Shown: positions 45,895 to 56,722 of the stretch, in pieces
How the letters are laid out: each line of letters begins with the position of its first letter
How positions within the stretch are numbered: the first letter of the stretch is position 1
NCBI GenBank assembly: GCA_026873275.1
Contig: JANTUC010000014.1
Coordinates: 806,001-870,000 of the forward strand
Source of the DNA: Pseudopithomyces maydicus
Lineage: Eukaryota > Ascomycota > Dothideomycetes > Pleosporales > Didymosphaeriaceae
Length of the DNA stretch: 64,000 nucleotides
Reading direction: 5' to 3'
The notes under the pieces: generated by a model
Databases searched by the model: none
What the model saw: only the letters and a program-made list of their open reading frames with translations
What the model was told of the DNA's origin: nothing
Made by a program: the position numbers and the translations under genes

Positions 45895-47760
45895 GTTTTT
45901 ATAGAGAAGAAAAAATCTGCGCGCAGAAAGAGCACATTTGTCAAGTAAATACTCTTTTCAATAGAGAAAGGCCAGCATATGTCCGGTTCTTATTTCGTAT
46001 TTTAGATCGACACCAGCACATCGGTGATAGAGTTGCTCATTGATAGCGAACAGCACATCTTATCGGCACCAAGTCTATTTTAAACACCGCACATGTCAGC
46101 GCGAATCTTGGTATTTAGACTCCAGCACATAGCGGGAGATATTCTTGTCTTTTAGCTGGACACCAGCACATGTGAGGACAGAATCCATCTTTTAAAGAAT
46201 CCACATGAGAGGGTACACTTCAGTACTTTGAAACCACCACATAGCTGGAGAAACATTCCTATTTTAATCCAAAACCAGCCCGAAACAGGGAAGGGGGGAA
46301 GTGTGTTGAGTTTTAAGATTTTGAGACCAGCACTCCCATCGCGCGGAAAACTCTGGACTTTTCAAACATTTGTATATTACGAGGTGTATTTTTGAATTTT
46401 AGAGTGGGAATAGCGCATGTGTGGAGGGTCTTGGAATTTGAAATCCAGATCAGCACATGTTGTGAGAGAGTCTCCGTTTTTAGAGAACTGCATGCATCTG
46501 CGTCGTTCTTGATTTTATTTCAAGAGACTGTCATATAAGCAAGAGGAAGATTGGGTTGTAGATCGGAACCAGCACATGGCTTGTATGAATTCGGAATTTT
46601 GGACCGAGGCCGGCGCATGAATGGTAGGAGTTTTGGTTTTTAGCGGATTGCATGCATCTCTGTGAGTCCAGATTTTCTTGTCGGAGGCCAGAATATGAAT
46701 GAGAGGCATCTTGGTCTGTAGAGAACAGCACATATGGCTTGTAAGCATTTGGGTTTTTGACTTGAGACCGGCGCATGAGCTTTAGACGTTTCAGCTTGTA
46801 GCAAACTGCATGCATCTGGGTGAATTCCGGTTTTGTTCAGAGCGACCATCATATAGCTGAGGTGGATTTTATATCCCAGAAACCAGCACATATTGGGGAT
46901 GGGTTTCAAATTTTAAACCCAGACCAGCACATTGATAGGGAATCGGTAGATTTTAGAGAACAGCACATCTCCCGCCCACGTGGATATTCTTTTTAGAGAT
47001 CAGCATAGAGCTTGGATATATTGTGCTTCAGAGTCCAGCGCATGCCTCGTTGAGATCGCAAGTTTTAGAGACCAGCGCATATCCGAGGGGAGTAATGGGT
47101 TTTAAGGGAATAGCACACGACTTGTTGAACTGTAAAGAACAGCCCGTTTTCTGTGTGAACCTCCAGAACAAATACCAGCGCATTTCCTGTGTCGATTTGA
47201 GTTTTAGAAGACGGCACATATGCGACATGAGCTGTGAGTTTTTTAGAGGTGAAGGAGCACATTGCTTGTAGGAATCTAGAGTTTTAAAGACCAGTGCATA
47301 GCTTGGGCCATCTTGGAATATCAGAGAGGATAAGGACCACATTGCTTGTAAGAGTGTTGAGTTTTAGAGTCTAGTGTATAGCTTGGAGTAACTTTCTGTT
47401 TTAGGGAGAATAGCGCAGAACTTGTAAGGCTCTTCGGTTTTGGGGAGCAGCACATTTCCGACTTGTATCTTGTATTTTAGAAACCAGCACATGACTAGAA
47501 AAGATTTAAGTTTTATAGAGGCCAGCACATTGTCCAGATGAATGTGTAGTTTTAACAGACCAGCGCATGCTGCATATCAATCATGTTGATTCTTCTTTCT
47601 AGAAATACCAGCAGCACATGTACCGTATGAGCTATGTGTTTTAAAAAAGAACAGAACATACGACTTCATACATTTGTGTTTTAGAGAGATCAGTACATGG
47701 ACTTGGAGGTCGTCGATTTTTGGACACCACCCCAGGCCACAACAAAACCTCATGCCATAA
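45895..47760 (+). repeat. diverged tandem array, block 1: about 38-bp monomers
   Basis: Roughly 45 monomers of 35-43 bp. Each ends with a word close to TTTTAGAGACCAGCACAT after a variable stretch of about 20 bp. Ends read by eye include 46021, 46058, 46094, 46130, 46171, 46206, 46242 and so on to about 47700. The motif always points the same way. Between 46418 and 46891 the endings cycle through CAGCACAT, CGGCGCAT, TGCATGCAT and TCATAT, giving a four-monomer higher-order unit of about 158 bp. No protein-coding frame of note. Confidence 0.85.
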
Positions 47761-47989
47761 TGAGCAGTTGGCTTTTTAGTTGCCATCTCTGGAATCTCAT
47801 AGTTGTGTGTAAGAGAAGGTAAAGCAGGGAGAGTATCACTTTATATGTATACTACCTTGCCCCGAAGACTTATAATTCATCATCAACCATCAATCATGTG
47901 TATCAGGTGCCTGATATCCACCTTCCGCTGACGAGTCTCGAAACCATTAAAAAAAAAGCCCTCCATCCAGCGCATGATGTTAGTCAAAT

Positions 47990-48600
47990 ATTTCTTTTAG
48001 AGACCATTGTACACTCAGTCCACAAATAATGTTTCTAGGTCTCTGTTCCAGGGCGTTTTATACTAAACTCACATAACACTTCCGACTATACATCTCTTCG
48101 CAACGGAGTTTTTACCTAACTCACATCCGGCAGCTTTCTTAATAGTTTTCGTTTCTTTTTAAAGCTTATACTCGACCTGCACAACGAACTTCTAACTTTT
48201 AGATCTCCTTCAAGTGTTTTTTTAATTTTTCACCTACCTATGCCACTTCCACCCATAGTTCTTTTCTTCGTATTATTTTATAATTGTCCAGCATACGATA
48301 CTTCCAGCCATTTGTTTCTCTTCGATGGCATTCTATTCTTGACTTCCGCATGATGCTTACAATCATGGGTTGTTTCGAAATAGTATCTCATACTCGACGC
48401 ACTCGACACTTTCCACCATAGCATTCCTTTCCTTCAAGTTTTATACTCAATTCACACAGGGAAACTTCCAACCATGTCTTTGTACTGTGTAGCCTTTTAT
48501 ATCAAACCCTCGAATGATGCTTTCAACCATATAAATTGTTTTTATACTCGACCTGCCCGTCCCCTCCTCCACATATATGCGCTCCAGACGCTTTTACGAT
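47990..48600 (+). repeat. diverged tandem array, block 2: about 55-bp monomers
   Basis: About ten units beginning near TTTTATACTCGACCTGCACA, followed by a variant of ACTTCCAACCATA and a T/C-rich part with TTCTTTTCTTC. One unit (TTTTATAATTGTCCAGCATA, near 48276) links it to block 1 by the shared T-run and CCAGCA words. Same strand polarity as block 1. Confidence 0.65.
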
Positions 48601-49330
48601 CGAGCAGCACCCAGCCGAGCAGCACACATACGCTTCTATATCTACACATTTTATTGTCCAGCTCCTATACCAAGACCCTCCATATGGAAGGCTCAACCCC
48701 GGTTTTACCAACTCCCCCAGGACACCCACATATGTTTCTTAAAATCCACATATTTTAGTCTGGTCTCACGCCGGACATGACCACGAAGTCGTTCTTTTTA
48801 GTTGATAGAGGAGAAAGCCTGTGTGTGGAGGAAGGAAGGATTGGGTGGTGGGCTAGGTGTTTATATATCCGGGCTTCTCCTGTGATGACGTAAGCGGACT
48901 CAAGAAAGTGGAGATGGAGAGGAGGGAAGAGTGATGGTGGTGATGGTGGAGAGCATTACCAATACCGGATACTTTGACGCACATCGCATGAGGATAGCCG
49001 AGGTGCTTGTGCTGACAAGGTCGAGGGTGGAGGAAACATAGAATTGGGAATAGTAGTATTTTCAGACAGGGTCGAGGGCGAGAGATAATATGATCTGGGA
49101 TTAAGCGCTTTTGCAGACCAGGCCGAGAGAAGAGGAAGTATAGATCTGAATGAATTGTTCCTGTAGAGAAAGCCGGAGGCAGAGGGAATATGACTTTGTA
49201 ATTGCGCATTTTTTTAAATCGAGAGACACTTTATTCACGGCAGTATTGTGTTCTCTTTTTCGATCCCTGGGGAACCATATAACAGTGAAAACCCCGTTTT
49301 CTCTGTCTCTGTAATAAAGACCCTGTTTTT
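48600..49330. other. transition inside the array region
   Basis: A stretch with weaker periodicity. It includes G/A-rich related segments (GGTCGAGGG-type words near 49018 and 49068, GGCCGAGAG near 49121) about 50 bp apart, so repeats may continue here with another consensus. Confidence 0.4.
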
Positions 49331-51260
49331 AGTTTTGAGTGTGTGCGTTCCCCATCACGCCATATAGTGTTGTATTCCAGGTCTTTGGAATGTTTGACTC
49401 CCCTAACGAACACCGCATGAGATTACTTCGAGGCGCCTTTTTTCCCTTATGCTATCGACTCGAACATGAGATTGTGCTGGAATCCTTTTATTCTTTCGTA
49501 ATCTTGATTTGTCCGGAATACCACACTTCATATAATAGCGGAATCCGTTTTTCTGTCGTTTCAGGATGTCCCATATGCTTTTATTGGTGTGTTCCTCGAG
49601 GAATGTTTTACGATCTCATAAGAAATATTTCGACATTTGTCCTCTTCTGCAATGGTTTTCAAGCACCATGTAGAATAGTAACAGACTTTTTGCACTCTTC
49701 TTTGGTTGGCTAAGGAAAGCACATTCCACATCAATGTTGGAGTCTTGTTTCACCATTCCTAAAAGCGCCAACTGATGTTATGTGTTAGTTCCTGAGGATT
49801 GCTTCGGTGTTTTTATTCTTGTCCAGAACTCCTCGAGTACCACATGGGGTGGTCGTGGATTCTTTCGTGCTTTATTCAGTCCAGGAAAATGCAGTCCAAT
49901 AAGTCGACAAAGCAGTTGTCTAATATACCTTAGGCCGCACATAGAACAGAGCACTTTTCCTTTCTATTCCCAAGGAACAGAGACTCCATATGTTTACCCA
50001 TCCTAGTTCCTGTTATGTATAGAATTCCATCCATATACCAGCATTTTTATTATTGTGAGGAATGTTTTGTCCATCTGGTACTTATAAAACAGCATATTAT
50101 GTTGCTATTTGGATATTCTTCTTCTTCGATGGGCCTTAGGTGTCACATGAGTTAGCTGTAAATTTATTTTCGATCCAGCGGAACACACTTCATGTAGGGG
50201 CGGTCTTTATCCTTTGTTATTTCCCAAAACCCCATATATCATTGTCAGTCACTCATTCTTATTCCCAACAAACAGCCACGCCATGCGGTGATAGGCAACC
50301 AATTTGACTTCCTTAAAAGTGCCGAATGAGCGCATTAATGGAGGTTTTGCTGAAGGGAAGAAGCAAATAAAGATAACACCCTCTACTAGATCATGTAAGA
50401 GACGTGTTGATTCTTTCTCAAGCGTCCCACATACAGTGGCTTGATTCCTTTTTTTCTTCCAATCCTAGGCAAAAGATCCAACATGAACCATCTTATTCTT
50501 CTTTTTGCTCCCCCAGGACACTGCATTTCCTTGGAGCCACGTATTTTCTGTTCCACCAAAGCGGCACACCATAAGATCTCATCCTTGCTCTTTATCCCCC
50601 CCAGAACACCACCTTCCCTATACCAATCAGTTGTTTTGGTCCAGTAAAACGGCACACTATAAGACTCTCAACCTAGCTTTTCACTCTCCCCAGGATAACT
50701 GCTGTCATGTAGAATTCTTAATATTGTTTTCAGTCCTGAAAACAGACTCTCATTCAATAAAAGCCGCCGTATTTTAGGATAAGAATCTTGTCAACCCCTC
50801 AGGGTCCCATATGGGTACTCTCAGATGTTGTTTTGGTCTTGATTCCAGCGAGACTAACTTGTTTTGGGAGCTCTGCTTTCTTGATCTTTCCTCCCCCTAG
50901 GATTTCACATCATCTTCTGCAACAGTGTTTCGGTTTCAGCCTCGGTCCCAGTTCCAGTTTCGATTCCAACGCCTTCCCTTCCTCCCTCCATAAGCCGTCT
51001 TCATCCAGTCTTTGAATAATCCCCCTTCGAGCACCACATAGAACCATCCTTTACCCCCTGTTTTCTTTTTGCCTCGACCGATAGAACAGGCACATTTTAA
51101 TAAACATATACTCTTTTCACCTCGTCTCCTAAAATCTTCCCATGGAAAAGTTCCTTAGCGTATTTGATTCCCTACCCGAACGCATGTCCTCCTATCTTTC
51201 CTCCAGTATTCCCATGAATTCCACACATTGTCTTCCATTCCCCCAGCATCCCACCATGAA
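49330..51260 (+). repeat. diverged tandem array, block 3: about 45-60-bp monomers
   Basis: About 35 loosely similar units: a T-rich tract with TTATTCTT, a TCC(C)CAGGAA-like word and CACCACAT(A). Examples end near 49375, 49418, 49467, 49526 and 49576, then recur to about 51260. Each unit resembles a polypyrimidine-CAG sequence, again all on the + strand. No credible protein frame was found. Confidence 0.6.
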
Positions 51261-52018
51261 ACGTCGATTGGCGGAGTTTGACTCTGCACCCAGAAGACAA
51301 GAGTATGAAATCTTAAAGATATCATCTCTAGAGATCGCCTTCTTGTATGATCTCCCTGCTCCCTCCTCTTTGATATATAAGGGTCTTTATGCAAGTCGCA
51401 GGACATAGAGGTGAAAGGTGGCGGATGTGGATGTACGGAGGGAGGGCGACCATGGGATAATAATATTAAGATTAGGAGTTCGCTCTGGACGGACGCAATA
51501 TGCATTTGTGCTTGCTCGATTTTAGTTCCGCTGGAAGAAGGACATTCAATTATTTTATGATATTTTCAGTCCTTGGAAGGAGAGGTGTTGACTGTGTAGT
51601 TAGGAATTCGAGGTCGGAGGCGATTAATTTATAACCTGTTGACTAGACTAAAAGTACCTAGGTAGTGAGTGACTCGATCACGTTACCAAAGGGGGAGCGA
51701 GAGATATGTTGGTGAGCATAGTAATGGAGTTCAAAAGTCCCTGACTGGAATTGATGTAGTGATGCGATCACGTTACAAAAGGGAAGCTGGAATCGATGTG
51801 CGAAGCGACCCACAGAACCATGACCTCGAGATTTTTTTTTCATTCTCCCACGGACGTTGAAGTCATCTAGCTGTAATTCTTCCATCATTCCTTCTACGTT
51901 GTAGATGCCGCAAACTCCAGAAACACCATGCTACCTATAGATATGTGTCTATGCAATCTTCTGCTTGTATCCCCTCTCCCTCTCTCCTATCTACCACCTA
52001 TCCCCCCTAATTATTTGT
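51261..52018. other. CYS4 3' flank
   Basis: Between the array and the CYS4 stop. It contains a short duplicated word at 51675-51693 and 51765-51783, listed in the findings. Nothing else seen. Confidence 0.45.
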
Positions 52019-53590
52019 TTATTTGTTCTGCCTCACCAACCAACTCAGCAAATCCACCTTGGTAACCACCGCCTTCGCCCTGAGCTCCCCATCCACCCTC
52101 TCAGTCACTACAGCCGCAGCATTCCACTCAAAGAACTTCATCAAATCGCTAAGCTTGGTCTCCATGGTGATCTCCACAAACTGCCTCGTCACCCTCTCGC
52201 CGGCGCCCTCCAGGCTCAACCGTCCCAGATCCTTAACCACCTCCTCCAGCTTCCGGAAATCGAACATGACCTCCTCGACGGGCGTCTTGGGCGACGCACG
52301 GCCGGACGAGATGTACGAAAGGACGTTACCCAGGGTGAGCAGGCCGACGAGGCGCGCTTTGCCGCCCGAGGCGTACAAAGACACGGGCAGCTGGTCGAAG
52401 CCCTTCTCGCGCATGGTCTCGATGGCCTCGGCGCACGGCGCGTTCGTGGGGATGGTGGTCACGGGCTTGAGTCTCAAGCTGGCGATGGTAGCGCCGTGGA
52501 ACTGATCCTTCTTCGACAAGCTACCCGAGCGAGAATGCCTGTTCAGCGCGGTCTCGGGCGTCAGCGGCGGGGTAGGAGGCAGAAGGTCGTTGGCAGCCAG
52601 CCAATCGTCGTCGACGAACTTGCTGAGGTAGGAGCGGATAGAGTCGGGACAGACGACAACGACGACGTCGTCCTCGCCGAGGTTGAGTTCCTGGATGGCC
52701 TTGACGGCTGCGTCGAGGGCGCTGCCGGAGGAGCCACCGCAGAGGATGCCTTCTTCGGAGATGAGGCGGCGGGCGTACTGGAAGGCGGTGCGGTCGTCGG
52801 TCTTGTACCACTTATCTACGATGCTTCGCTCGAGGACGTCGGGGATGAAGTCGTAGCCGATGCCTTCGACCTTGTAGGGGTCGTTCTTTCCCTCATCATT
52901 GAGGGTTTCGGGGAGCGCGAGGATGCTGCCCTTGGGGTCCGCGGCAACGATCTTGACGTCCCTCTTGTGCTTGTGGATGCCCTTTGCGATACCGCTAACG
53001 GTACCGCCGGTTCCTGCTCCAGCGATAATGCATGTCACCTTGCCGTTGGTCTGTTCCCAGATTTCCTCAGCCGTGCCGTACTCGTGAGCTGCCGGGTTGT
53101 CCACGTTGGTGTACTGGTCCAAGATGTGTGCATTGGGGAGTTCCTGCTGCAGCCTCCTTGCGACTCCGATGTGGCTCTCAGGGCTGTCCCACGCGGCGCT
53201 CGTTGGCGTCCTCACAACCTCAGCACCGAGCGCCTTCAACACGGCGACCTTCTCGGGGCTCATCTTCTCGGGCAGAGTAATCACAACGTTGTATCCCTTC
53301 ACGGCTCCGACGAGGGCCAGACCGATACCAGTGTTGCCGGAGGTGGGCTCGATGAGAGTGTCACCGGGCTTGATGCGGCCGGATTTCTCGGCGGCCTCGA
53401 CCATACGGAGGGCAATGCGGTCCTTGACACTGCCGCCTGCGTTGAACATCTCAAGCTTGGCGTAAACGGTGGGCTTGAGGCCGAGCGACTGAGGGATCTT
53501 GTTCAGGCGAACGAGTGGCGTGTTGCCGATCTGTTGAGTGATGTTGTCCATGACGACGGGAGGGATCGCCGGGCGCGTTGTGGTAGACAT
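52019..53590 (-). CDS. CYS4: cystathionine beta-synthase
   Basis: This PLP enzyme condenses serine and homocysteine to cystathionine, the first step of reverse transsulfuration to cysteine. Single exon, 523 residues from MSTTTRPAIPPVV; the frame is open upstream without a family-like sequence. The fold-type II core shows NTPLVRLNKIP, the PLP lysine in AGGSVKDRIAL (about residue 50-55), the substrate loop PTSGNTGIGLA, the phosphate loop GAGTGGTVSGIAKG and the ILCGGSSGSALD segment. The C-terminal region (from about 375) carries a CBS regulatory pair (TIPTNAPCAEAIETM, VGLLTLGNVLSYI, FFEWNAAAVVTER). There is no heme-binding N-terminal extension, as in other fungal enzymes. It converges on the HD gene across the 6-kb array. 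Confidence 0.95.
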   Translation of the reverse strand: MSTTTRPAIPPVVMDNITQQIGNTPLVRLNKIPQSLGLKPTVYAKLEMFNAGGSVKDRIALRMVEAAEKSGRIKPGDTLIEPTSGNTGIGLALVGAVKGYNVVITLPEKMSPEKVAVLKALGAEVVRTPTSAAWDSPESHIGVARRLQQELPNAHILDQYTNVDNPAAHEYGTAEEIWEQTNGKVTCIIAGAGTGGTVSGIAKGIHKHKRDVKIVAADPKGSILALPETLNDEGKNDPYKVEGIGYDFIPDVLERSIVDKWYKTDDRTAFQYARRLISEEGILCGGSSGSALDAAVKAIQELNLGEDDVVVVVCPDSIRSYLSKFVDDDWLAANDLLPPTPPLTPETALNRHSRSGSLSKKDQFHGATIASLRLKPVTTIPTNAPCAEAIETMREKGFDQLPVSLYASGGKARLVGLLTLGNVLSYISSGRASPKTPVEEVMFDFRKLEEVVKDLGRLSLEGAGERVTRQFVEITMETKLSDLMKFFEWNAAAVVTERVDGELRAKAVVTKVDLLSWLVRQNK

Positions 53591-55779
53591 GATGACAGCT
53601 TCTTCTGCGTCTTTTTCCGTATGTGTGGTGTTCAGTGGAAGAAGAGAAAGTGTTTCAAGACGTTTTGCGAAAGTGGGTAAGGTGGTGCGGCGGGGCAAAG
53701 AACGGCCAAGTCCGTAGCTCAAAGCCTCGGATCGATAGGTTTTGCAGCGAGAGTGGGCTCGGGTCACAGGTTCCGCTTCGCAGTGAGGGAAGAAGTAGAC
53801 TCAATGTCGCAATTTCAGTCTTGACAGGCGCAAAGTGGGTTTCTGTGAAAACAAAAGTCTGCCCACCCTGCAGATGTCAAGCACTTGACCCGCTAGTAGC
53901 CGATCCTTGGCCCACTTCGCCTCGCACTAATGCATTCTCGGAAGGGACTCAGCCCTACGAGCGAAGATCGTATAGAGTGGTGATCTCTCGTGCTGATCGA
54001 GAAGGGTACCTGGGTATTGTGGCACACAATTGGGGCACCCAACTCAGATATGAGAAAAGCTGCTTGGCACCTATCCAATCCAACTTACAATGAACCAGCG
54101 AATCAACCACGTGGCGGTTCTTCGGCAAATTTTATATTTACCGGCGTTTAGTGCCCACTCGTACCGTAACACATGGATGTACATTCTCTGCTGCTAAGAC
54201 TACCATGTGCAAGGGAAACCTAGTCAGAGTACAGGACTCGGCACGTAGGTACCTGAAGATCATACCTGCAGCCCGAACTTGTACTACATCCAACCGCAAC
54301 TCCATAGCGAGCCCCGATCCTTGGCCCGACGTATCGTAAACATCTCCTGCTTCGGCAGTGGCTGAGAGTCTGCGAAACGGAAACGTGGCCGTTTCGTCCA
54401 ACGTGTACGCTGCTGCAAGAGCACATGCATGGAAGGGCCACCCCCACAAGAGTGCAAAAGACTGGCCTGGGTGGGCAGGGGTGGTGGTGACGAAGTCCGT
54501 TGGCAGCACAGCCTTCTCAAGAGAGCCACCCCTGCCGTCGGCGTACGTACATGTTATTCACCAAGTAAGGGGCTAGCACCGTTTGGTGGGATAATGGTGT
54601 GCTGACTACGTCTCTACGCCCAACACATGGGAAGATTATACCGAGTTGGACTGCCGGGGATTCCTCTCGATCCCCTTCATTTCGTCTCTTCAAACCAACG
54701 CAAGCAGGCAATTATTTTCCGATCATCACTGCGAACGCCCCAGGCACATGGTCAGTCTTGCTCGTCACCACCCCTGTACACCAGCCCTGCTATAAGCTGA
54801 TGCATGCGCCACAGATCAGCACCACGCTCCCTGCAACCACACACCTGCAAGCGGGAGGGAAGGATGCGGAGGCCGCGGAACACTTCCCAATCCGTGCAAT
54901 CGGTTTGATGCATCCTGGCCCTGCGAGTCAGTGTGTGGATGGGATGACCTGGGTTTGAACCTGTATTACTCATATGGGCTTTAGGCATCCTGCCGTCTCC
55001 ACGTCAGACCACGCGTAGGCCATGGTGTCTTAGATGATCTTTAGGTGAGGAGCGGGAAGGTGGTCAAGCCTGCTGACTGGCTTCGCGGGAACTGCCATGT
55101 GCTGGCGAGATGCCAGCGAGATGCCAGCGAGAAGCCAGCGGGCTAGGGTGATGAGCGTTGGCATCGCCTCGAGAGCTTGCACCAGGACTGGCTTTGAGTT
55201 GCTGTTTTCTAGCCGCTTGCCCCTGCGCCAAAACTCGGACAACCTGGCCAGGTTGGTGGGCAGTTGACGGAATGAATGATTCGTGGCTGTAGGGCTGAAT
55301 CAAAGGCCCCACAATTCCCTCAGCCCTGCCAACGTTCGTTTAAAGTTGACCCTGGCTACCTAGGCCTGGGGCGATGGGCGAAATGGCGCACAGAGATGTC
55401 AGACGCCCCGTCTTGTCACCGTTCAACGTGGACTGAACCAGAGCATTGGGTGAACATGCGGTGTAATGGTGCCAGCAAAGGACTGCCGGGTCTTGTTATC
55501 ATTCGGTAATCATCTAAAGCTGCTTGCAATTCTGCCCGTACCCTCTGTCGCTCGTTGTGCAGGAAGACGGAGGCGCGGGGCTGTGAGCAGGGACACCCTC
55601 AGAGATGGGGTGGTCTTATCGCGTCTCCAAGCTTCGCGCACATGCCATGCACCGTAATCCAGAACCAATACAAGCAGAAGACGGTGAGTGGCCACGGTGC
55701 TGATGCTTGCGCGCAAGCAATCAAGATGTCACGGGTAAGGCTGATTCGTAGCATGATTCTCGAACCGAGCCGGCGATCA
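53591..55779. other. intergenic region upstream of CYS4
   Basis: 2.2 kb between CYS4 and SRPRB, both on the - strand. No protein-like frame. It includes a CACGTG palindrome near 54108 and a short tandem repeat (GAGATGCCAGC type) at 55102-55140. A GGTTCAAACCC-like word on the - strand near 54950 was tested as a tRNA and rejected. Confidence 0.5.
54108..54113. promoter_or_regulatory. CACGTG palindrome upstream of CYS4
   Basis: A bHLH (Cbf1-type) core about 520 bp upstream of the CYS4 ATG. Cbf1 controls sulfur genes in budding yeast, so a link to CYS4 is possible, but a six-base match is weak evidence. Confidence 0.2.
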
Positions 55780-56722
55780 TCATAGCTGCGCAGCGATCCA
55801 TTCGTACCAGCTCTTCACATCCGCGGCCTCCCCGCCAATCACATTGCCACCTTGCACAGTCACAGTCGTTCCGACCTCCTCCATCTGACCGAATTCGAAG
55901 CTGCCCTCGCCGCCTTCGCCCAGCCACTCCCGCTCCTCGTCCAGTTGTTCGTCTTCACCGGCCAAGGTGCGGCCCGAGTCCTTCAAGCCCTTGGCTCGAC
56001 TCTTCCTGACGTCTGAAACTGCCTTCTCCAGCTGCTGGACGACGAGGTGCGGCGGGAGCGCTGTAAATAGATCCATCTTGTTCGCGGCTATCAGCACGGG
56101 AATCTCCTTGGGACCCTTGCTAGTGGTGGCCCCCGTATATCGCTTCTGCAAGGCCAGCAGGACGTCGTGCAGGTATTCGGCCGCCTCGTTGAGCCCTGCC
56201 TCTTCGGCGACCGAGGCGGCGTCGACGACGAATATGATGCCACGGACGTTGGTAGGGTTGGCCAGCTGGGTGGTCGCAAAGTGGCGTAGCTTGCCGTGGC
56301 CTGGGGTGTCGAGAAGCTGAAAGCGGCGCGAGCGCTCGTATGCCGGGTCGCCTGGCGAGCGGTAGTGCGACGACTGAGGCGTATGGGCCTCGGGGAGGAG
56401 CACGTCGACTCCCAGGGTGCCGTCGACGTGTGTGTCTGGGCCACGGCCTTGCGCTCCGTCTGGGTTCAGGTCAGACTTGCCAGGTGTGCCAGGCAGGAAC
56501 CAAGGGGGAGGGGGCACGCACCAGAGTGAGAAAGGCCGTCTTGCCTCCGCCGCTGGGGCCGAGCAGCACGAACGAGGGCAGCGTCGTGGGCGTGGCCTTG
56601 CGGTAGATGAACTGGTGCAGGAGGATGGGCAGCAACACGGCGATGAGGAAGGTGAGGATCATGGTGGGGCCCTTGGGCGCAAAGGCCGCCGTGGCCCAGC
56701 TGTCCTCGTCGTACCACGCCAT
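55780..56722 (-). CDS. signal recognition particle receptor subunit beta (one apparent frameshift)
   Basis: SRPRB is the ER-membrane GTPase that anchors the SRP receptor alpha subunit and couples it to the translocon. Exon 1 is 56722-56522 (MAWYDEDSWATAAF) and exon 2 starts at 56459 after a 62-bp intron (GTGCGT to CCAG). The single membrane helix is MILTFLIAVLLPILLHQFIY. GTPase motifs: G1 LLGPSGGGKTAF, THTS switch, G3 DTPGHGKLR, G4 AANKMDL. After the THTSTAP region (56415-56417) the frame slips. One extra C there restores LGVDVLLPEAHTPQ and the rest of the protein to the stop, for about 293 residues. The slip sits in a C-run, as in CDC73 and the HAUS6-like gene. The C-terminal third (GRTLAGEDEQLDEEREWLG) is acidic and family-typical. 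Confidence 0.88.

Noticed and set aside
46515..47342. Minus-strand frames of 77-104 codons with Met-Cys-Trp words every dozen or so residues
   Set aside because: They are the array read as codons (ATGTGCTGG is the reverse of the shared motif); frames shift between monomers and no conserved protein emerges.
45895..47760. CRISPR-like array (short repeats with variable spacers)
   Set aside because: The repeats are imperfect, spacer and repeat lengths drift, there is a four-unit higher-order pattern, no cas genes occur, and the genome is eukaryotic.
51965..53680. 571-residue plus-strand frame
   Set aside because: It lies fully opposite CYS4, which has all catalytic motifs; the plus frame is a composition shadow.
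54930..55020. tRNA gene on the minus strand (GGTTCAAACCC box-B-like word)
   Set aside because: The T-stem does not pair and no matching acceptor stem or D-arm could be drawn.
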